A stretch of DNA of 64,000 nt from Nitrosarchaeum sp. (GCA_023265135.1 JAHFUM010000001.1:251632-315631), one strand, 5' to 3'; shown: positions 32,484-42,412, numbered from the stretch's first letter. Program-made: numbers and translations. Notes: generated by a model from the letters alone, not told the origin.

Positions 32484-32791
32484 GTTGTTGATTCTACTAG
32501 CCACTTAAGATAAGAATTGTTTATTGATGTAATGTTGATTTCAGCAATTTCAGGTACATTATAAGGATGAGTTGATTTAATTTTTTCTTTGAGAGATTTT
32601 TTATTTTTTTGTATGGTTTTGAATAATGCAAGATATTCTGATGAATTTTCAATTTTTCCTTGCCAAGAATAAATTGATGAAATTTTGATAATGTTAACAC
32701 AAGCAACTATATTATTTTGAACTAATTCGTTTGCGATTTTAGTAATTGATTTTTTATTGGGATAAGTTGAGATAATTACGATCGGTTTCAT
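32480..32791 (-). CDS. cutA: CutA1 divalent-cation tolerance protein
   Basis: 103 residues, the normal size of this trimeric ferredoxin-like fold. Motifs: I-I-S-T-Y-P-N-K-K-S (5-14), A-N-E-L-V-Q-N-N-I-V-A-C-V-N-I, S-I-Y-S-W-Q-G-K-I and T-H-P-Y-N-V-P-E-I (74-82). CutA1 proteins bind copper and other metals, though the in vivo role is unclear. Its start is about 40 bp from the divergent S2P gene. Confidence 0.92.
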   Translation of the reverse strand: MKPIVIISTYPNKKSITKIANELVQNNIVACVNIIKISSIYSWQGKIENSSEYLALFKTIQKNKKSLKEKIKSTHPYNVPEIAEINITSINNSYLKWLVESTT

Positions 32792-32833
32792 AGTAACTAT
32801 AAATGACCGTAGTTTAAAAAATTAACAATTAGT

Positions 32834-34036
32834 TTGAACCTTGATTTTATTACTCAAAATTCGATTATCTACGTGTTAATAGCATGGGTAGTAATTTTAG
32901 GAGTTGCCAAGGGATTAAAATTAGAAAAACATGGCTTTGAGTTAAAAGCGTACAGCCTAGTATACAAAAATCAGCAAGTACAATCTGTTCTAACAAAAAT
33001 TCTAGGAAGAACTAAACGAGGAATCAAAGTTTTTTCTAATGTCAGTGTAGTTGCTGGTTTTCTAATGATGGGTTTTGCATTTTGGTTTTTACTATCAAAT
33101 GTTTCTAAATACTTTGTAGCTCCAACTGAATTCTCACAATTAACAGTATTAATTCCAGGTGTAACTTTAACATCTTCGACATCAATTCTATATTTTTTAC
33201 TTTCAATACCAATTGTTTTGGTAGTTCATGAAGGTGCTCATGGCATTGTTGCCACACTAGAAAAAATTAAGATCAAAACAGGCGGATTTGCAATATTTAT
33301 TGCAATGTTTGCAGGATTTGTAGAACCAGATGAGGAGGAATTTAACAAGGCAAAAAAGATTTCAAAATTAAGAGTAATAGGGGCAGGAGCTACCGCAAAT
33401 GTAATTTTTGCATTGGGATTAGGATTGATACTGTTGACAAATCCTTTCTTTGCAATGGTTCTACCCGAACCATTACTAAGTACATTTTATGATTTACCAG
33501 ATGGAGTACTAGTACTTTCAATAATAAAGGATTCAGGTGCAGAAAAAGCTGGATTACTAGCAAATGATATCATTACTTCAATTAATGGAATCCCGATATT
33601 GAGTCCATTAGATTTTCAAAAGGCAGATCTAAAGCCTGGAGAAATTGCCCAAGTTTCAATACTTAGAGATGGACATGCAAAACAATTTTCTATTGAAGTT
33701 ACTCCGTCACCTGATGATCCTAAGAAAGGGTTAGTTGGGATCATAAGAGATAATTCATTTGCATACAAACCTGTTTTGAATTTTATTCAATGGAAAGATC
33801 CAGCAGTTTCAATGTTCTTGTTATGGTTATGGATGATTTCATTTTTTATAGGAGTAATCAATATGTTGCCACTGCCAATTTTGGATGGCGGAAAATTTAT
33901 TCATACTATAATTGATAAAAAAATTTCAGATAGTGCAGTAAATATAACAATGTGGGGAATTTACGCATTCACATTTGCATTATTTGGCTTGAATATTGCG
34001 TTATCATATATAAAATCGGGCTGGTTTACTATCTAG
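32834..34036 (+). CDS. site-2-type intramembrane metalloprotease with PDZ domain
   Basis: 400 residues from a TTG. Zinc site H-E-G-A-H (132-136) in a transmembrane helix and the third ligand in L-P-L-P-I-L-D-G-G-K-F (about 346-356) mark an M50 family site-2 protease. A PDZ domain lies between them (about 225-310, with D-S-G-A-E-K-A-G-L-L-A-N-D-I-I). About six transmembrane helices are predicted. It may cut membrane-bound regulators; no obvious anti-sigma-like partner is adjacent. It is followed by a thiolation gene 43 bp later. Confidence 0.88.
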   Translation: MNLDFITQNSIIYVLIAWVVILGVAKGLKLEKHGFELKAYSLVYKNQQVQSVLTKILGRTKRGIKVFSNVSVVAGFLMMGFAFWFLLSNVSKYFVAPTEFSQLTVLIPGVTLTSSTSILYFLLSIPIVLVVHEGAHGIVATLEKIKIKTGGFAIFIAMFAGFVEPDEEEFNKAKKISKLRVIGAGATANVIFALGLGLILLTNPFFAMVLPEPLLSTFYDLPDGVLVLSIIKDSGAEKAGLLANDIITSINGIPILSPLDFQKADLKPGEIAQVSILRDGHAKQFSIEVTPSPDDPKKGLVGIIRDNSFAYKPVLNFIQWKDPAVSMFLLWLWMISFFIGVINMLPLPILDGGKFIHTIIDKKISDSAVNITMWGIYAFTFALFGLNIALSYIKSGWFTI

Positions 34037-34079
34037 AAAATACCTAAAGAATCATTAATGAAAAAAATCATATAAATTT

Positions 34080-34994
34080 ATGAAATGTGACAGGTGTGAA
34101 AATCAGGCAACATATACCCGTAAATATTCTGGGGAAAAATTATGTTCCAGATGTTTTTCAAATTCTATCCTAAGAAAAACTGCAAAAACTATTTCAAAAT
34201 ATAATATGATTCAAAATGATGACTTGGTAGCTGTTGCAGTATCGGGTGGCAAAGATTCACTTGCTTTGCTTAACATAATTAATCAAATGTCTGCCACACA
34301 TAATTTTAGAATTAAGGCAATAACAATTGACGAGGGTATTCCTGGATATAGAAATGAGGCGTTGGAAATTGTTCAAGCGTTTTGTACTAAATTAAATGTT
34401 GAACACAAGGTTTTTTCTTACAAAGAATTGTTTAATTTAACATTAGATGAAGCATTAGATCTGAGAGGAAATGAAAAAACATCTTCATGTTCTATATGTG
34501 GAACTTTAAGAAGACGGGCAATTGATCATGCAGCAAAGGATATTGGTGCAGATGTGATTGCTACAGGACATAATTTAGATGATACATTGCAGACATTTGT
34601 AATAAACATGTTATCTGGAGATACAAATAAGATAGGTTGGATGGATCCTGATACATCTAGTAATTCATTGAGAAAAATAAAGCCATTTTGTGAGATATAT
34701 GAATCAGAAATTGTATTTTATGCATTTACAAATGATATTCCATTTCAAACAGAGCCTTGTCCTCATATGAATGAGGGAATTAGAACAGAGATTCGTGAGT
34801 TCTTAAATTCCTTAGAAGGTCAGCACAGTGGAATTAAAAATAATCTTTATCAATCAATAATTAAAGTGTCTCAGATTGTAAAGGATACTAACTACAAACA
34901 AAAGATAAATTGTGAAAAATGTGGCAATGAATGCACTGGAAAGATCTGCTCTGTTTGCAATATGGTTTTAAAACTAAAAGAAAATCAAAGCTAA
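34080..34994 (+). CDS. tRNA 2-thiolation enzyme, TtuA/Ncs6 (CTU1) family
   Basis: 304 residues. N-terminal zinc finger C-x2-C ... C-x2-C (Cys3, 6, 22, 25), PP-loop S-G-G-K-D-S (55-60), C-S-I-C-G (Cys137 and 140), G-H-N-L-D-D-T (about 162-168), E-P-C-P-H and a second C-terminal zinc finger with C-E-K-C and C-S-V-C. This layout is that of TtuA/Ncs6, which adenylates a tRNA uridine and adds sulfur from a ubiquitin-like sulfur carrier. Position 34 versus 54 cannot be settled from sequence alone. The gene precedes the SRP RNA gene. Confidence 0.88.
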   Translation: MKCDRCENQATYTRKYSGEKLCSRCFSNSILRKTAKTISKYNMIQNDDLVAVAVSGGKDSLALLNIINQMSATHNFRIKAITIDEGIPGYRNEALEIVQAFCTKLNVEHKVFSYKELFNLTLDEALDLRGNEKTSSCSICGTLRRRAIDHAAKDIGADVIATGHNLDDTLQTFVINMLSGDTNKIGWMDPDTSSNSLRKIKPFCEIYESEIVFYAFTNDIPFQTEPCPHMNEGIRTEIREFLNSLEGQHSGIKNNLYQSIIKVSQIVKDTNYKQKINCEKCGNECTGKICSVCNMVLKLKENQS

Positions 34995-35025
34995 TGCAAA
35001 TATAACATACCATCTTAGAAAAACT

Positions 35026-35341
35026 GGTAGTAGGTAGGATTGGGGTGCCAGCCGTGCCCTATTCTGAAACCGGCTATACGCAGAGATCAGTAACTGTTGG
35101 GTAAATCTCTAGATGGGTAATTCCCGCTTGGTGTGCGGAAATGAAATCACGCCGAGGCGGGTGGTTGCAGAACCAGAATTATCCGAAGGGATAACGTCTA
35201 AGTGCGAACCATCGAAAGGGATGAGGTCCGGGAGGGAGCAATCCTAAGATGGAGCATCCACGCTTCCTCGTCTACGTGGCGGATCTTGTATGCCTTGAAA
35301 TGGGGCTATTCGTCTAGACTGGAACCAACAGATCTACTACC
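35026..35341 (+). ncRNA. signal recognition particle RNA (7S)
   Basis: About 316 nt. The ends pair as an 8-bp helix 1: GGTAGTAG (35026-35033) with CTACTACC (35334-35341), as in archaeal SRP RNA. The SRP54-binding part around 35223-35245 reads GAGGTCCGGGAGGGAGCAA, with the asymmetric-loop A-rich side and paired strands. A TATA-like ATATAACATAC tract lies about 24 bp before the 5' end. It works with SRP19 and SRP54 to target secreted and membrane proteins. The exact ends are estimated from the helix. Confidence 0.9.
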
Positions 35342-35435
35342 ATTATAATTAAAATTCAGAAAAGAAGATTAAATTTTTCAAAATAAAATAGGAATGCATA
35401 ATTCAAAGAAATTATAAAATTTATTTTGGAAATAA

Positions 35436-35714
35436 TTAATACAAGACATCAAATTTCGAAAACTCTCCAATAAATTTCTCATTTCGTATTTCTACATCTT
35501 CAACTCGTGCACTGGCTGGTCCTCCGTGAGACCATTCAACTAATCTAGTTACTTTTTCTTCATCACCTTCAAGAACTGCTTCAACTCTTCCGTCATTGAG
35601 ATTTTTTACCCAACCAGAAACATCATGTTTTATGGCCATTACTTTAAGAGTTTGACGAAAAAACACACCTTGTACTTTACCTGTTACAAAAATTCTAATT
35701 CTTCGTTTTGACAT
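35436..35714 (-). CDS. acyP: acylphosphatase
   Basis: 92 residues, the family's usual length. The catalytic Arg lies in G-K-V-Q-G-V-F-F-R-Q (12-21, Arg20) and the Asn in G-W-V-K-N-L-N-D-G-R-V-E (Asn38). It hydrolyses acyl phosphates such as carbamoyl phosphate and 1,3-bisphosphoglycerate. It lies 56 bp downstream of the uL2 gene on the same strand. Confidence 0.93.
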   Translation of the reverse strand: MSKRRIRIFVTGKVQGVFFRQTLKVMAIKHDVSGWVKNLNDGRVEAVLEGDEEKVTRLVEWSHGGPASARVEDVEIRNEKFIGEFSKFDVLY

Positions 35715-35770
35715 GTTAAAAATTATTTCAATGAGGTATTAATCAATTGTAGGTAAAAAAAATTAGATTA

Positions 35771-36505
35771 TTACTTTCTCTCTTTAATTCTAGCCCTACC
35801 AGTTTTTCTTGCAGCAATGCTACCTACTTTAGCTCCAGGTGGAGCGTTGCGAGAAACAGTAGAACTTTGTCCAACGTGTTGATGTCGTCCACCACCGTGT
35901 GGGTGAACATAAGCTGCTTGTGCTACACCTCTGACAATAGGGAATTTCTTTCCTTTAGCTCTAAAACTACGCCATTTGTTACCTGCACTCATAAAGAATC
36001 GTTCACTGGCTCCACCGCCTGCGAGAGTTCCAATCATAGCTCTATTTTTTGGATTAAGTGTGGTGAATTTTCCAGATGGGAGTTTTAATGTGACGCCTTC
36101 CTCACCGTGAGAGAAAACAGTTGCATTAGTGCCAGCAGATTTTACTATAGCGCCACCATCACCAAAGTGTTTTTCAACATTACATACTATGGTTCCATCA
36201 GGAATGTTTTGAACGCTAATTACATTACCTTTTTCAATTTTTGATTTCAATCCAAATTGCAAGGTTTCGCCTACCCTAGTACCAAGAACAGCTGGCATAA
36301 AAGAGACTGAACCGTCTTCAAATCGTACTTTAGCAAGAGGAGCTTCTCTACCGCGCTCATGAACAAGATCTATGATTAGACCTTCATGTTGTTCAGATAA
36401 CGAAAAACGTGGATACTTTGCTTTACTGCCTACTTTACCAGTAGAAGTAGATCTAAATTGAAATCCTCCACGGCCACGTCTTCGTACTAATGGTCTCTTA
36501 CCCAA
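35771..36505 (-). CDS. rpl2: large-subunit ribosomal protein uL2
   Basis: 244 residues, archaeal/eukaryotic type. It begins M-G-K-R-P-L-V-R-R-R-G-R-G-G, has the RNA-binding domains with V-V-H-D-L/I-I-D-L-V-H-E-R-G-R equivalents and A-G-N-K-W-R-S-F, and the universally conserved loop H-P-H-G-G-G (200-205) near the peptidyl-transferase centre, followed by a basic tail. It is separated from the usual S10-spectinomycin gene cluster; here it neighbours acylphosphatase and divergent CDC48. It may therefore have its own promoter in the 36506-36610 gap. Confidence 0.96.
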   Translation of the reverse strand: MGKRPLVRRRGRGGFQFRSTSTGKVGSKAKYPRFSLSEQHEGLIIDLVHERGREAPLAKVRFEDGSVSFMPAVLGTRVGETLQFGLKSKIEKGNVISVQNIPDGTIVCNVEKHFGDGGAIVKSAGTNATVFSHGEEGVTLKLPSGKFTTLNPKNRAMIGTLAGGGASERFFMSAGNKWRSFRAKGKKFPIVRGVAQAAYVHPHGGGRHQHVGQSSTVSRNAPPGAKVGSIAARKTGRARIKERK

Positions 36506-36610
36506 GTAGATCGTGTCCAGTTCATTAAGGATTTTAAGCTTGTGATTTTACCCGTGTAATTTGATAATATTACCACAAAGATATAAAAATTAGACAGAAG
36601 AGTTTGTAAT

Positions 36611-38797
36611 ATGAGCCAGAACGCACTTTCTCTAAAAGTTCTTGAAGCATATACACGAGATGTGGGACGTGGAGTTGCAAGAATTGATTATGATTCTATG
36701 GATACACTAAATGCCTCTACTGGTGATGTAATTGAGATTAAGGGAAAAAGAAGAACCGTTGCAAAATGCCTTCCACTTTATCCATCAGATGAAGGAAAAG
36801 GAATCATCAGGATTGATGGATTGGGTCGAAATAATTCCGGCATAGCAATAGGAGATACAATTACTGTAAGAAAAATTAAAGCAGTTGCAGCTGAAAAAGT
36901 GGTAGTAGCTCCACTTGAAGCAATTCCTCCAATTGATGAACGATATCTTGCAGATGCTCTAGAAAGTGTTCCTTTGATTAAAGGAGATAATGTAATGGTT
37001 CCATACTTTGGTGGTCGTTTAACTTTTCAAGTAATTGGAGTAACACCAGCAGCAGATGCAGTATTAGTTACTCAAAAAACTGTTTTCCATATTGCAGAAA
37101 AAGGTGAAACATTACGAGGTGTACCTCAAGTAACTTATGAAGACATTGGTGGCTTGACTGATGAAATAAAGAAAGTAAGAGAAATGATAGAGTTACCATT
37201 AAGACATCCAGAAATTTTTGAGAAATTAGGAATTGAAGCTCCAAAAGGTGTGTTACTATATGGTCCACCTGGAACAGGAAAGACATTGCTTGCAAAAGCA
37301 GTTGCAAATGAAAGTCAAGCTCATTTTATCAGTATTTCTGGTCCAGAAATTATGAGTAAGTTTTATGGAGAAAGCGAAGCTAGACTAAGAGAAATTTTCA
37401 AAGAAGCTAGAGAGAAATCACCTTCAATTATCTTCGTTGATGAAATCGATTCAATTGCTCCAAAGAGAGAAGAAGTAACTGGAGAAGTGGAAAGAAGAGT
37501 AGTGTCACAAATGTTATCATTAATGGATGGATTAGAAGCAAGAGGCAAGGTAATTGTCATTGCAGCCACAAATAGACCAAATGCCATAGATCCAGCACTT
37601 AGAAGACCAGGAAGATTTGATAGAGAAATTGAGATTAAAGTTCCAGATAAAAAGGGAAGAAAAGACATTCTTGCCATTCATAGTAGAAACATGCCACTGT
37701 CTGATGACGTTAATGTTGAGAAAATTTCTAGTGTTAGCCATGGATATGTGGGAGCAGATTTGGAATATCTCTGTAAAGAAGCTGCAATGAAATGTTTGAG
37801 AAGATTACTTCCTGAACTTAACATGGAAGAAGAAAAACTTCCTCCAGAGACTTTGGATAAACTAATTGTAAATAACGAAGATTTCCAAAAGGCATTGATT
37901 GAAGTTACTCCATCTGGAATGAGAGAAGTTTTTATTGAAAATCCAGATGTCAAATGGGAAGAGGTCGGCGGTTTAGAAGATGTAAAACGTGAGCTTCAAG
38001 AAGCAGTAGAATGGCCAATGAAATATCCTGGACTGTATGATAAATTAGGACATAAAATGCCAAGAGGAATTTTACTTCATGGTCCAAGCGGTACTGGTAA
38101 AACACTATTAGCTAAAGCAGTTGCAACCCAAAGTGAAGCAAACTTTGTTTCTGTAAGAGGTCCTGAATTATTATCAAAATGGGTTGGAGAATCAGAAAGA
38201 GGAATAAGAGAGATCTTTAGAAGAGCGAGGCAAGCTTCACCATGTGTAATATTCTTTGATGAAATTGATTCAATTGCACCAATAAGAGGTGCCGGAGGAG
38301 AGACAGCTGTTACAGAAAGAGTAGTCAGTCAATTACTTACTGAATTGGATGGTATGGAAAATATGCACGGTGTGGTTGTTTTAGCAGCTACTAACAGACC
38401 AGATATGATTGATCCAGCATTATTAAGACCAGGAAGATTTGACAAAATTATTCAGATACCATTGCCAGACAAAGAAAGCAGGAAAATGATTTTGAAAATT
38501 AACGCTGAAAAAATACCAATAAATAATGATCCAGGTGATCCACAACGTGTAGATATTGATAAAATTGCTGAATTGACAGATGGATTAAGTGGTGCAGATA
38601 CTGCTGCAATTGCAAATACTGCTGTATCTCTAGTTATTCATGAATTTTTAGATACACATCCAGATGTCAAAGATATTGAGAAAAGTTCTGCTGATGCCAA
38701 AGTAACTATGAAACACTTTGAAGCAGCAGTAAAGAAAGTAAGAGAACAGAAAAACCTCAAGATAGGTGAAAAACTAGTGGCTTCCTATTACAGGTAG
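36611..38797 (+). CDS. cdc48: CDC48/VCP-type AAA ATPase
   Basis: 728 residues. An N-terminal substrate/cofactor domain (1-185) is followed by two AAA modules. D1 Walker A G-P-P-G-T-G-K-T is near 217-224 with Walker B F-V-D-E-I-D; D2 Walker A reads G-P-S-G-T-G-K-T (near 491-498) with Walker B F-F-D-E-I-D. Arg fingers and sensor regions (A-A-T-N-R-P) are in both. It unfolds proteins for proteasomal breakdown. The C-terminus S-Y-Y-R is compatible with a proteasome-docking hydrophobic/tyrosine end. It heads a run with gatD and gatE. Confidence 0.96.
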   Translation: MSQNALSLKVLEAYTRDVGRGVARIDYDSMDTLNASTGDVIEIKGKRRTVAKCLPLYPSDEGKGIIRIDGLGRNNSGIAIGDTITVRKIKAVAAEKVVVAPLEAIPPIDERYLADALESVPLIKGDNVMVPYFGGRLTFQVIGVTPAADAVLVTQKTVFHIAEKGETLRGVPQVTYEDIGGLTDEIKKVREMIELPLRHPEIFEKLGIEAPKGVLLYGPPGTGKTLLAKAVANESQAHFISISGPEIMSKFYGESEARLREIFKEAREKSPSIIFVDEIDSIAPKREEVTGEVERRVVSQMLSLMDGLEARGKVIVIAATNRPNAIDPALRRPGRFDREIEIKVPDKKGRKDILAIHSRNMPLSDDVNVEKISSVSHGYVGADLEYLCKEAAMKCLRRLLPELNMEEEKLPPETLDKLIVNNEDFQKALIEVTPSGMREVFIENPDVKWEEVGGLEDVKRELQEAVEWPMKYPGLYDKLGHKMPRGILLHGPSGTGKTLLAKAVATQSEANFVSVRGPELLSKWVGESERGIREIFRRARQASPCVIFFDEIDSIAPIRGAGGETAVTERVVSQLLTELDGMENMHGVVVLAATNRPDMIDPALLRPGRFDKIIQIPLPDKESRKMILKINAEKIPINNDPGDPQRVDIDKIAELTDGLSGADTAAIANTAVSLVIHEFLDTHPDVKDIEKSSADAKVTMKHFEAAVKKVREQKNLKIGEKLVASYYR

Positions 38798-38829
38798 TTT
38801 TTATTAAATAGACAAACCAACTCTCGTAA

Positions 38830-40137
38830 ATGTCTGAATTTAGAGGATATGTTGGGAAATCATTAGAATTTTTAAAAACTAATAAAATAGGCGTTGGTGA
38901 TTCAGTCAAAATTCTTGCAGATTTGACATATTTGGGAATAATTATGCCACGGTATGAACATAGTGACGATAAGCATCTAGTTCTCAAATTAAAGAGTGGA
39001 TACAATATTGGATTAGAAATAGAAAAAATTGAGAAAATAGAAAAAATTGAGAAAATAGAAAAAATATCTAGTCCTGAAAAAAGTATTGATAAAAAAGAAA
39101 GTTTAGAAAAAAATCCTACTTTACCAAAAATTCTCTTATTGTCGACTGGGGGAACAATTGCGAGTAAAGTAGATTATAGAACAGGTGCAGTAACTCCAGT
39201 TTTAACTGCAGAGGAACTTAATTCATCAGTTCCTGAACTTGCTAAAATGGCCAATGTAGATGCAGAAGTATTGTTTTCAGAGTATTCAGAAAATATAATG
39301 CCAGAACATTGGATAAAAATTGCTGAGAAATTAAAAGAGTATTCAAATTCAAATTATTCTGGAATAATTATTGCACATGGAACAGATACAATGCATTATA
39401 CATCATCATTTCTTTCATTTGCACTTGCAGGATTTCCAATACCAATTGCACTTGTAGGTTCCCAGAGATCTTCTGACCGTGCATCATCAGATGCTGCACT
39501 GAACTTAATAGGCGCAATAAAATTTCTTGTCAACTGTAAAACAAATGGTGTGTATATTGTGATGCATAAAGATGAAAATGATGAAACAGTTGCATGTCAT
39601 ATGGGAACAAGAGTTAGAAAGAGCCATACCAGTAAAAGAGGTGCATTTCAAACTATTGGAGACAATCCAGCATTCATAATTGTAAATGATCAAATTCACA
39701 GAAATATGAAAGGTGATTTTTTCAAAGTTAAAGAATTTTGGCCAAGAATAAATCTCAATACTAAAGTGGCATTAGTAAAATATCACCCCGGATATGATTC
39801 AAATCTTTTGGGGAAAATTATTGAAATGAATTACGGTGGAATAATTTTTGAGGGTACAGGTTTAGGACATATCGGAAAAACAATGTATGATAATGTAAAA
39901 AAAGCAAACGAGAAAGGCATTTTCTTAGGCATGACTTCGCAGTGTATTGACGGTAGAGTGAGAATGACAGTGTATGAAAGTGGCAGAGATTTACTTAATT
40001 TAGGAATAATTCCTTTGGAGAATATGATTCCCGAAGTGGCATTAGTCAAAGCTATGTGGGCTCTGGGAAATTCAAAAACCCTTGAAGATGTAAAACAGTT
40101 AATGCTTCTGAATATTGCTTCTGAAATATCCGAGTAA
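38830..40137 (+). CDS. gatD: Glu-tRNA(Gln) amidotransferase subunit D
   Basis: 435 residues. Residues 1-65 form the AnsA-like N-terminal domain, residues 100-430 the L-asparaginase-type fold with catalytic Thr106 (S-T-G-G-T-I), Thr185-Asp186 (H-G-T-D-T-M) and a late Lys. It supplies ammonia from glutamine to GatE. The linker holds five copies of the tripeptide I-E-K (residues 64-79), coded by an almost perfect A-rich direct repeat. It is 32 bp after cdc48 and 15 bp before gatE. Confidence 0.94.
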   Translation: MSEFRGYVGKSLEFLKTNKIGVGDSVKILADLTYLGIIMPRYEHSDDKHLVLKLKSGYNIGLEIEKIEKIEKIEKIEKISSPEKSIDKKESLEKNPTLPKILLLSTGGTIASKVDYRTGAVTPVLTAEELNSSVPELAKMANVDAEVLFSEYSENIMPEHWIKIAEKLKEYSNSNYSGIIIAHGTDTMHYTSSFLSFALAGFPIPIALVGSQRSSDRASSDAALNLIGAIKFLVNCKTNGVYIVMHKDENDETVACHMGTRVRKSHTSKRGAFQTIGDNPAFIIVNDQIHRNMKGDFFKVKEFWPRINLNTKVALVKYHPGYDSNLLGKIIEMNYGGIIFEGTGLGHIGKTMYDNVKKANEKGIFLGMTSQCIDGRVRMTVYESGRDLLNLGIIPLENMIPEVALVKAMWALGNSKTLEDVKQLMLLNIASEISE

Positions 40138-40152
40138 AAATGAGTGATGTAA

Positions 40153-42060
40153 ATGTCTGAATTTTTCATTGAAAATGTTGGATTAAAGGTAGGTCTTGAA
40201 ATACATCAACAATTATCTACTAATAAAAAATTATTCTGCAATTGTGTACCATTTGAATCAGATGAATATACTTTAAAATTTCAAAGAAAATTAAGAGCAG
40301 TCAAAAGTGAACTAGGAGAATATGATCCAGCTGCTCTTTTTGAGAGCACAAAATCTAAAATAATAATGTATTATGCCAATCCAGAAAGTAGTTGTTTGGT
40401 AGAACAGGATGAAGAACCTCCCCATGATTTAGATGATGATGCAAAAAATCTCGCATTAATAATTTCATCTTCACTCAGATCAAATATTTTTAGTGAAATT
40501 TATCCTATGAGAAAAACAGTAATTGATGGATCAAACACTACTGGATTTCAGAGAACCATGTTAGTTTCTCAAGGAGGATATATAGATGTGGATGGTGAAA
40601 AAATTGGTGTTCAATCAATCTGCTTAGAAGAAGATGCAGCAAGATTACTTGGTGATAAAGGAGACGTACGAGAATATAGTTTGGATCGTCTTGGAATTCC
40701 TCTAGTTGAAATTGCACTAGAACCTGTTGAGGGAGATTCAAAAAAAATAAAAAAAATTGCGTTATCCTTAGGTAGAATGTTACGAAGTACGAAAAAGGTT
40801 ACTCGTGGGATTGGTTCAATACGACAAGACGTCAATGTATCCGTTAAAGGTGGTGGAGGAGTAGTTGAAGTTAAAGGAGTACAACAATTAGATCAATTAG
40901 AAAAAGTAGTAGAATTTGAGGCTAAAAGACAATATGGTCTTGTCAAAATAGCTGAAAAATTACAGAACTCTAATTTTGGAGAAATTTCAAAAAACAAAGA
41001 TGTTTTTGACATAACAGATGACTTTAAAAATTGTCAATCAAAAATTATTCAAAAATCATTAGGGGATAACTCGATTATCAAAGCAATTAGAATTAGTAAT
41101 TTTGCAGGCATGTTTGGTTATTCACCATATGAAGGAGTAAGATTAGGAAAGGAAATTGGTCAACTTGTTAAATTCTATGGTATTGGAGGTGTTTTTCATT
41201 CTGATGAATTACCAAATTACGGCATAGAAGAAAGTGATGTATCCATTGTGAAAAAAATATTAAAGATCAATGAAGCAGATGCATTTTTGATAATTGCTGC
41301 ACCTCTTGTAAAAATTGATTTTGCAATTGATTCCATAATTAAAAGAATAAGTCAAGCAAAGAATGGAGTTCCAGCTGAAACTAGATTAGCTACTCAAACT
41401 GGTGAAACAGTATTTCTCAGACCTAGACCAGGTGCATCAAGGATGTATCCTGAAACAGATATTCCTCCAATCATAATATCAAAAATAGAATTAGATAATG
41501 CGGTAAAAAATATTCCAAAATCATGGGATGAATCACTTAATGAACTACAAAAAAAATATGATTTAAATTTACAGTTGGTAGAGCAAATTTTTGATTCTTC
41601 TTATTTAGAAATCTTTGAAAAAATTAGTGAAAAAACTTCAACATCACCAACGTTCATAGCATCAATTCTTTGTTCAACTATTACTAATCTTGAAAGAAAT
41701 GGTTTGAATTCTCAATTATTAAGTAATGAAGAAATTTCAAAAACTTTTGAATTTTTAGAAAAAGGAAAAATTGCTAAAGAATCAATTGAGATCATATTTG
41801 AAAATATCATGTCTGGAAAATCAAAGACAATTGAAGACGCAATAAAAAATACATCTATTGAAACTGTTAGCAAAAAAGAATTTGAAAAAGTTATAGATAA
41901 CATCATAATAAATAACAAAGAAATTATTCAAAATCAAAAAGAGCGATCAGTTAGTCCATTAATGGGAATAGCAATGAAGGAACTTAGAGGAAAAGTGTCA
42001 GGTGAAATGGTAAATAATCTTCTTTTGGAAAAGATCAAGAAATTTTTAGAAAACAGTTAA
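40153..42060 (+). CDS. gatE: Glu-tRNA(Gln) amidotransferase subunit E
   Basis: 635 residues. GatB/GatE family: V-G-L-E-I-H-Q-Q-L (14-22), with Cys-containing L-F-C-N-C-V-P, D-G-S-N-T-T-G-F-Q-R-T (121-131), G-S-I-R-Q-D-V-N-V-S (220-229) in the kinase/amidase core, a GAD insertion (about 280-400), P-R-P-G-A-S-R-M-Y-P-E-T-D-I-P and C-terminal helical/YqeY-like domains. With GatD it converts Glu-tRNA(Gln) to Gln-tRNA(Gln), the archaeal route that replaces glutaminyl-tRNA synthetase. A tRNA-Gln gene lies 6.8 kb downstream. Confidence 0.95.
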   Translation: MSEFFIENVGLKVGLEIHQQLSTNKKLFCNCVPFESDEYTLKFQRKLRAVKSELGEYDPAALFESTKSKIIMYYANPESSCLVEQDEEPPHDLDDDAKNLALIISSSLRSNIFSEIYPMRKTVIDGSNTTGFQRTMLVSQGGYIDVDGEKIGVQSICLEEDAARLLGDKGDVREYSLDRLGIPLVEIALEPVEGDSKKIKKIALSLGRMLRSTKKVTRGIGSIRQDVNVSVKGGGGVVEVKGVQQLDQLEKVVEFEAKRQYGLVKIAEKLQNSNFGEISKNKDVFDITDDFKNCQSKIIQKSLGDNSIIKAIRISNFAGMFGYSPYEGVRLGKEIGQLVKFYGIGGVFHSDELPNYGIEESDVSIVKKILKINEADAFLIIAAPLVKIDFAIDSIIKRISQAKNGVPAETRLATQTGETVFLRPRPGASRMYPETDIPPIIISKIELDNAVKNIPKSWDESLNELQKKYDLNLQLVEQIFDSSYLEIFEKISEKTSTSPTFIASILCSTITNLERNGLNSQLLSNEEISKTFEFLEKGKIAKESIEIIFENIMSGKSKTIEDAIKNTSIETVSKKEFEKVIDNIIINNKEIIQNQKERSVSPLMGIAMKELRGKVSGEMVNNLLLEKIKKFLENS

Positions 42061-42071
42061 TCATATTGTAT

Positions 42072-42155
42072 GCGGGAAGTGGGATTTGAACCCACGAACT
42101 CCTAGAAGATAAGGATCTGAACCTTACGCCTTTGACCGGGCTGGGCGACTCCCGC
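42072..42155 (-). tRNA. tRNA-Leu(CAG)
   Basis: 84 nt class II tRNA on the minus strand: acceptor GCGGGAG/TTCCCGC, anticodon stem TAAGG/CCTTA with loop TTCAGAT (anticodon CAG), a long variable arm around TCTTCTAGGAGT and T-arm GTGGG/CCCAC with loop TTCAAAT. It decodes CTG. No intron, no encoded CCA. It lies 11 bp from the end of gatE on the opposite strand. Confidence 0.96.
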
Positions 42156-42210
42156 AATCTAAATTTTTGAAATCTAGAATAAGTTTCTTTATTATATTGT
42201 TTTAATTAAA

Positions 42211-42233
42211 ACACATTAAATCAACTAATGTGT
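42211..42233. repeat. perfect inverted repeat in the leader of a small zinc-finger gene
   Basis: ACACATTA (42211-42218) and TAATGTGT (42226-42233) are perfect 8-bp arms with a 7-bp spacer, ending 5 bp before the ATG at 42239. A TATA-like AT tract lies at about 42190-42208, so the repeat would cover the transcription start. It may be an operator, most simply for autorepression, or form a hairpin in the 5' end of the transcript. Confidence 0.5.
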
Positions 42234-42238
42234 AGAAA

Positions 42239-42412
42239 ATGGAATTCAGAGAGATTTATTGTAGTAATTGTAAAAAGATCCTAGGTCGTTATAACATAAA
42301 ATTCTATAGTGATGATAAAATTGGAGAAATATTGAATACTCATCATGTACATCACGTTCGAAGTGGTCATCAGGTTACAATAAGAAAAGTGGAAAAGAAC
42401 TCTAGATCATAG
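42239..42412 (+). CDS. small Cys/His-rich protein (57 aa)
   Basis: 57 residues: C-S-N-C (8-11) near the N-terminus and T-H-H-V-H-H-V-R-S-G-H (34-44), giving two Cys and up to five His, a likely zinc site of C2H2 type. The C-terminal third is basic (R-K-V-E-K-N-S-R-S). The ATG follows a perfect inverted repeat by 5 bp. The 3' end overlaps the convergent 5'-nucleotidase-like gene by 6 bp. No family recognised; a small DNA-binding protein is possible. Confidence 0.62.
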   Translation: MEFREIYCSNCKKILGRYNIKFYSDDKIGEILNTHHVHHVRSGHQVTIRKVEKNSRS

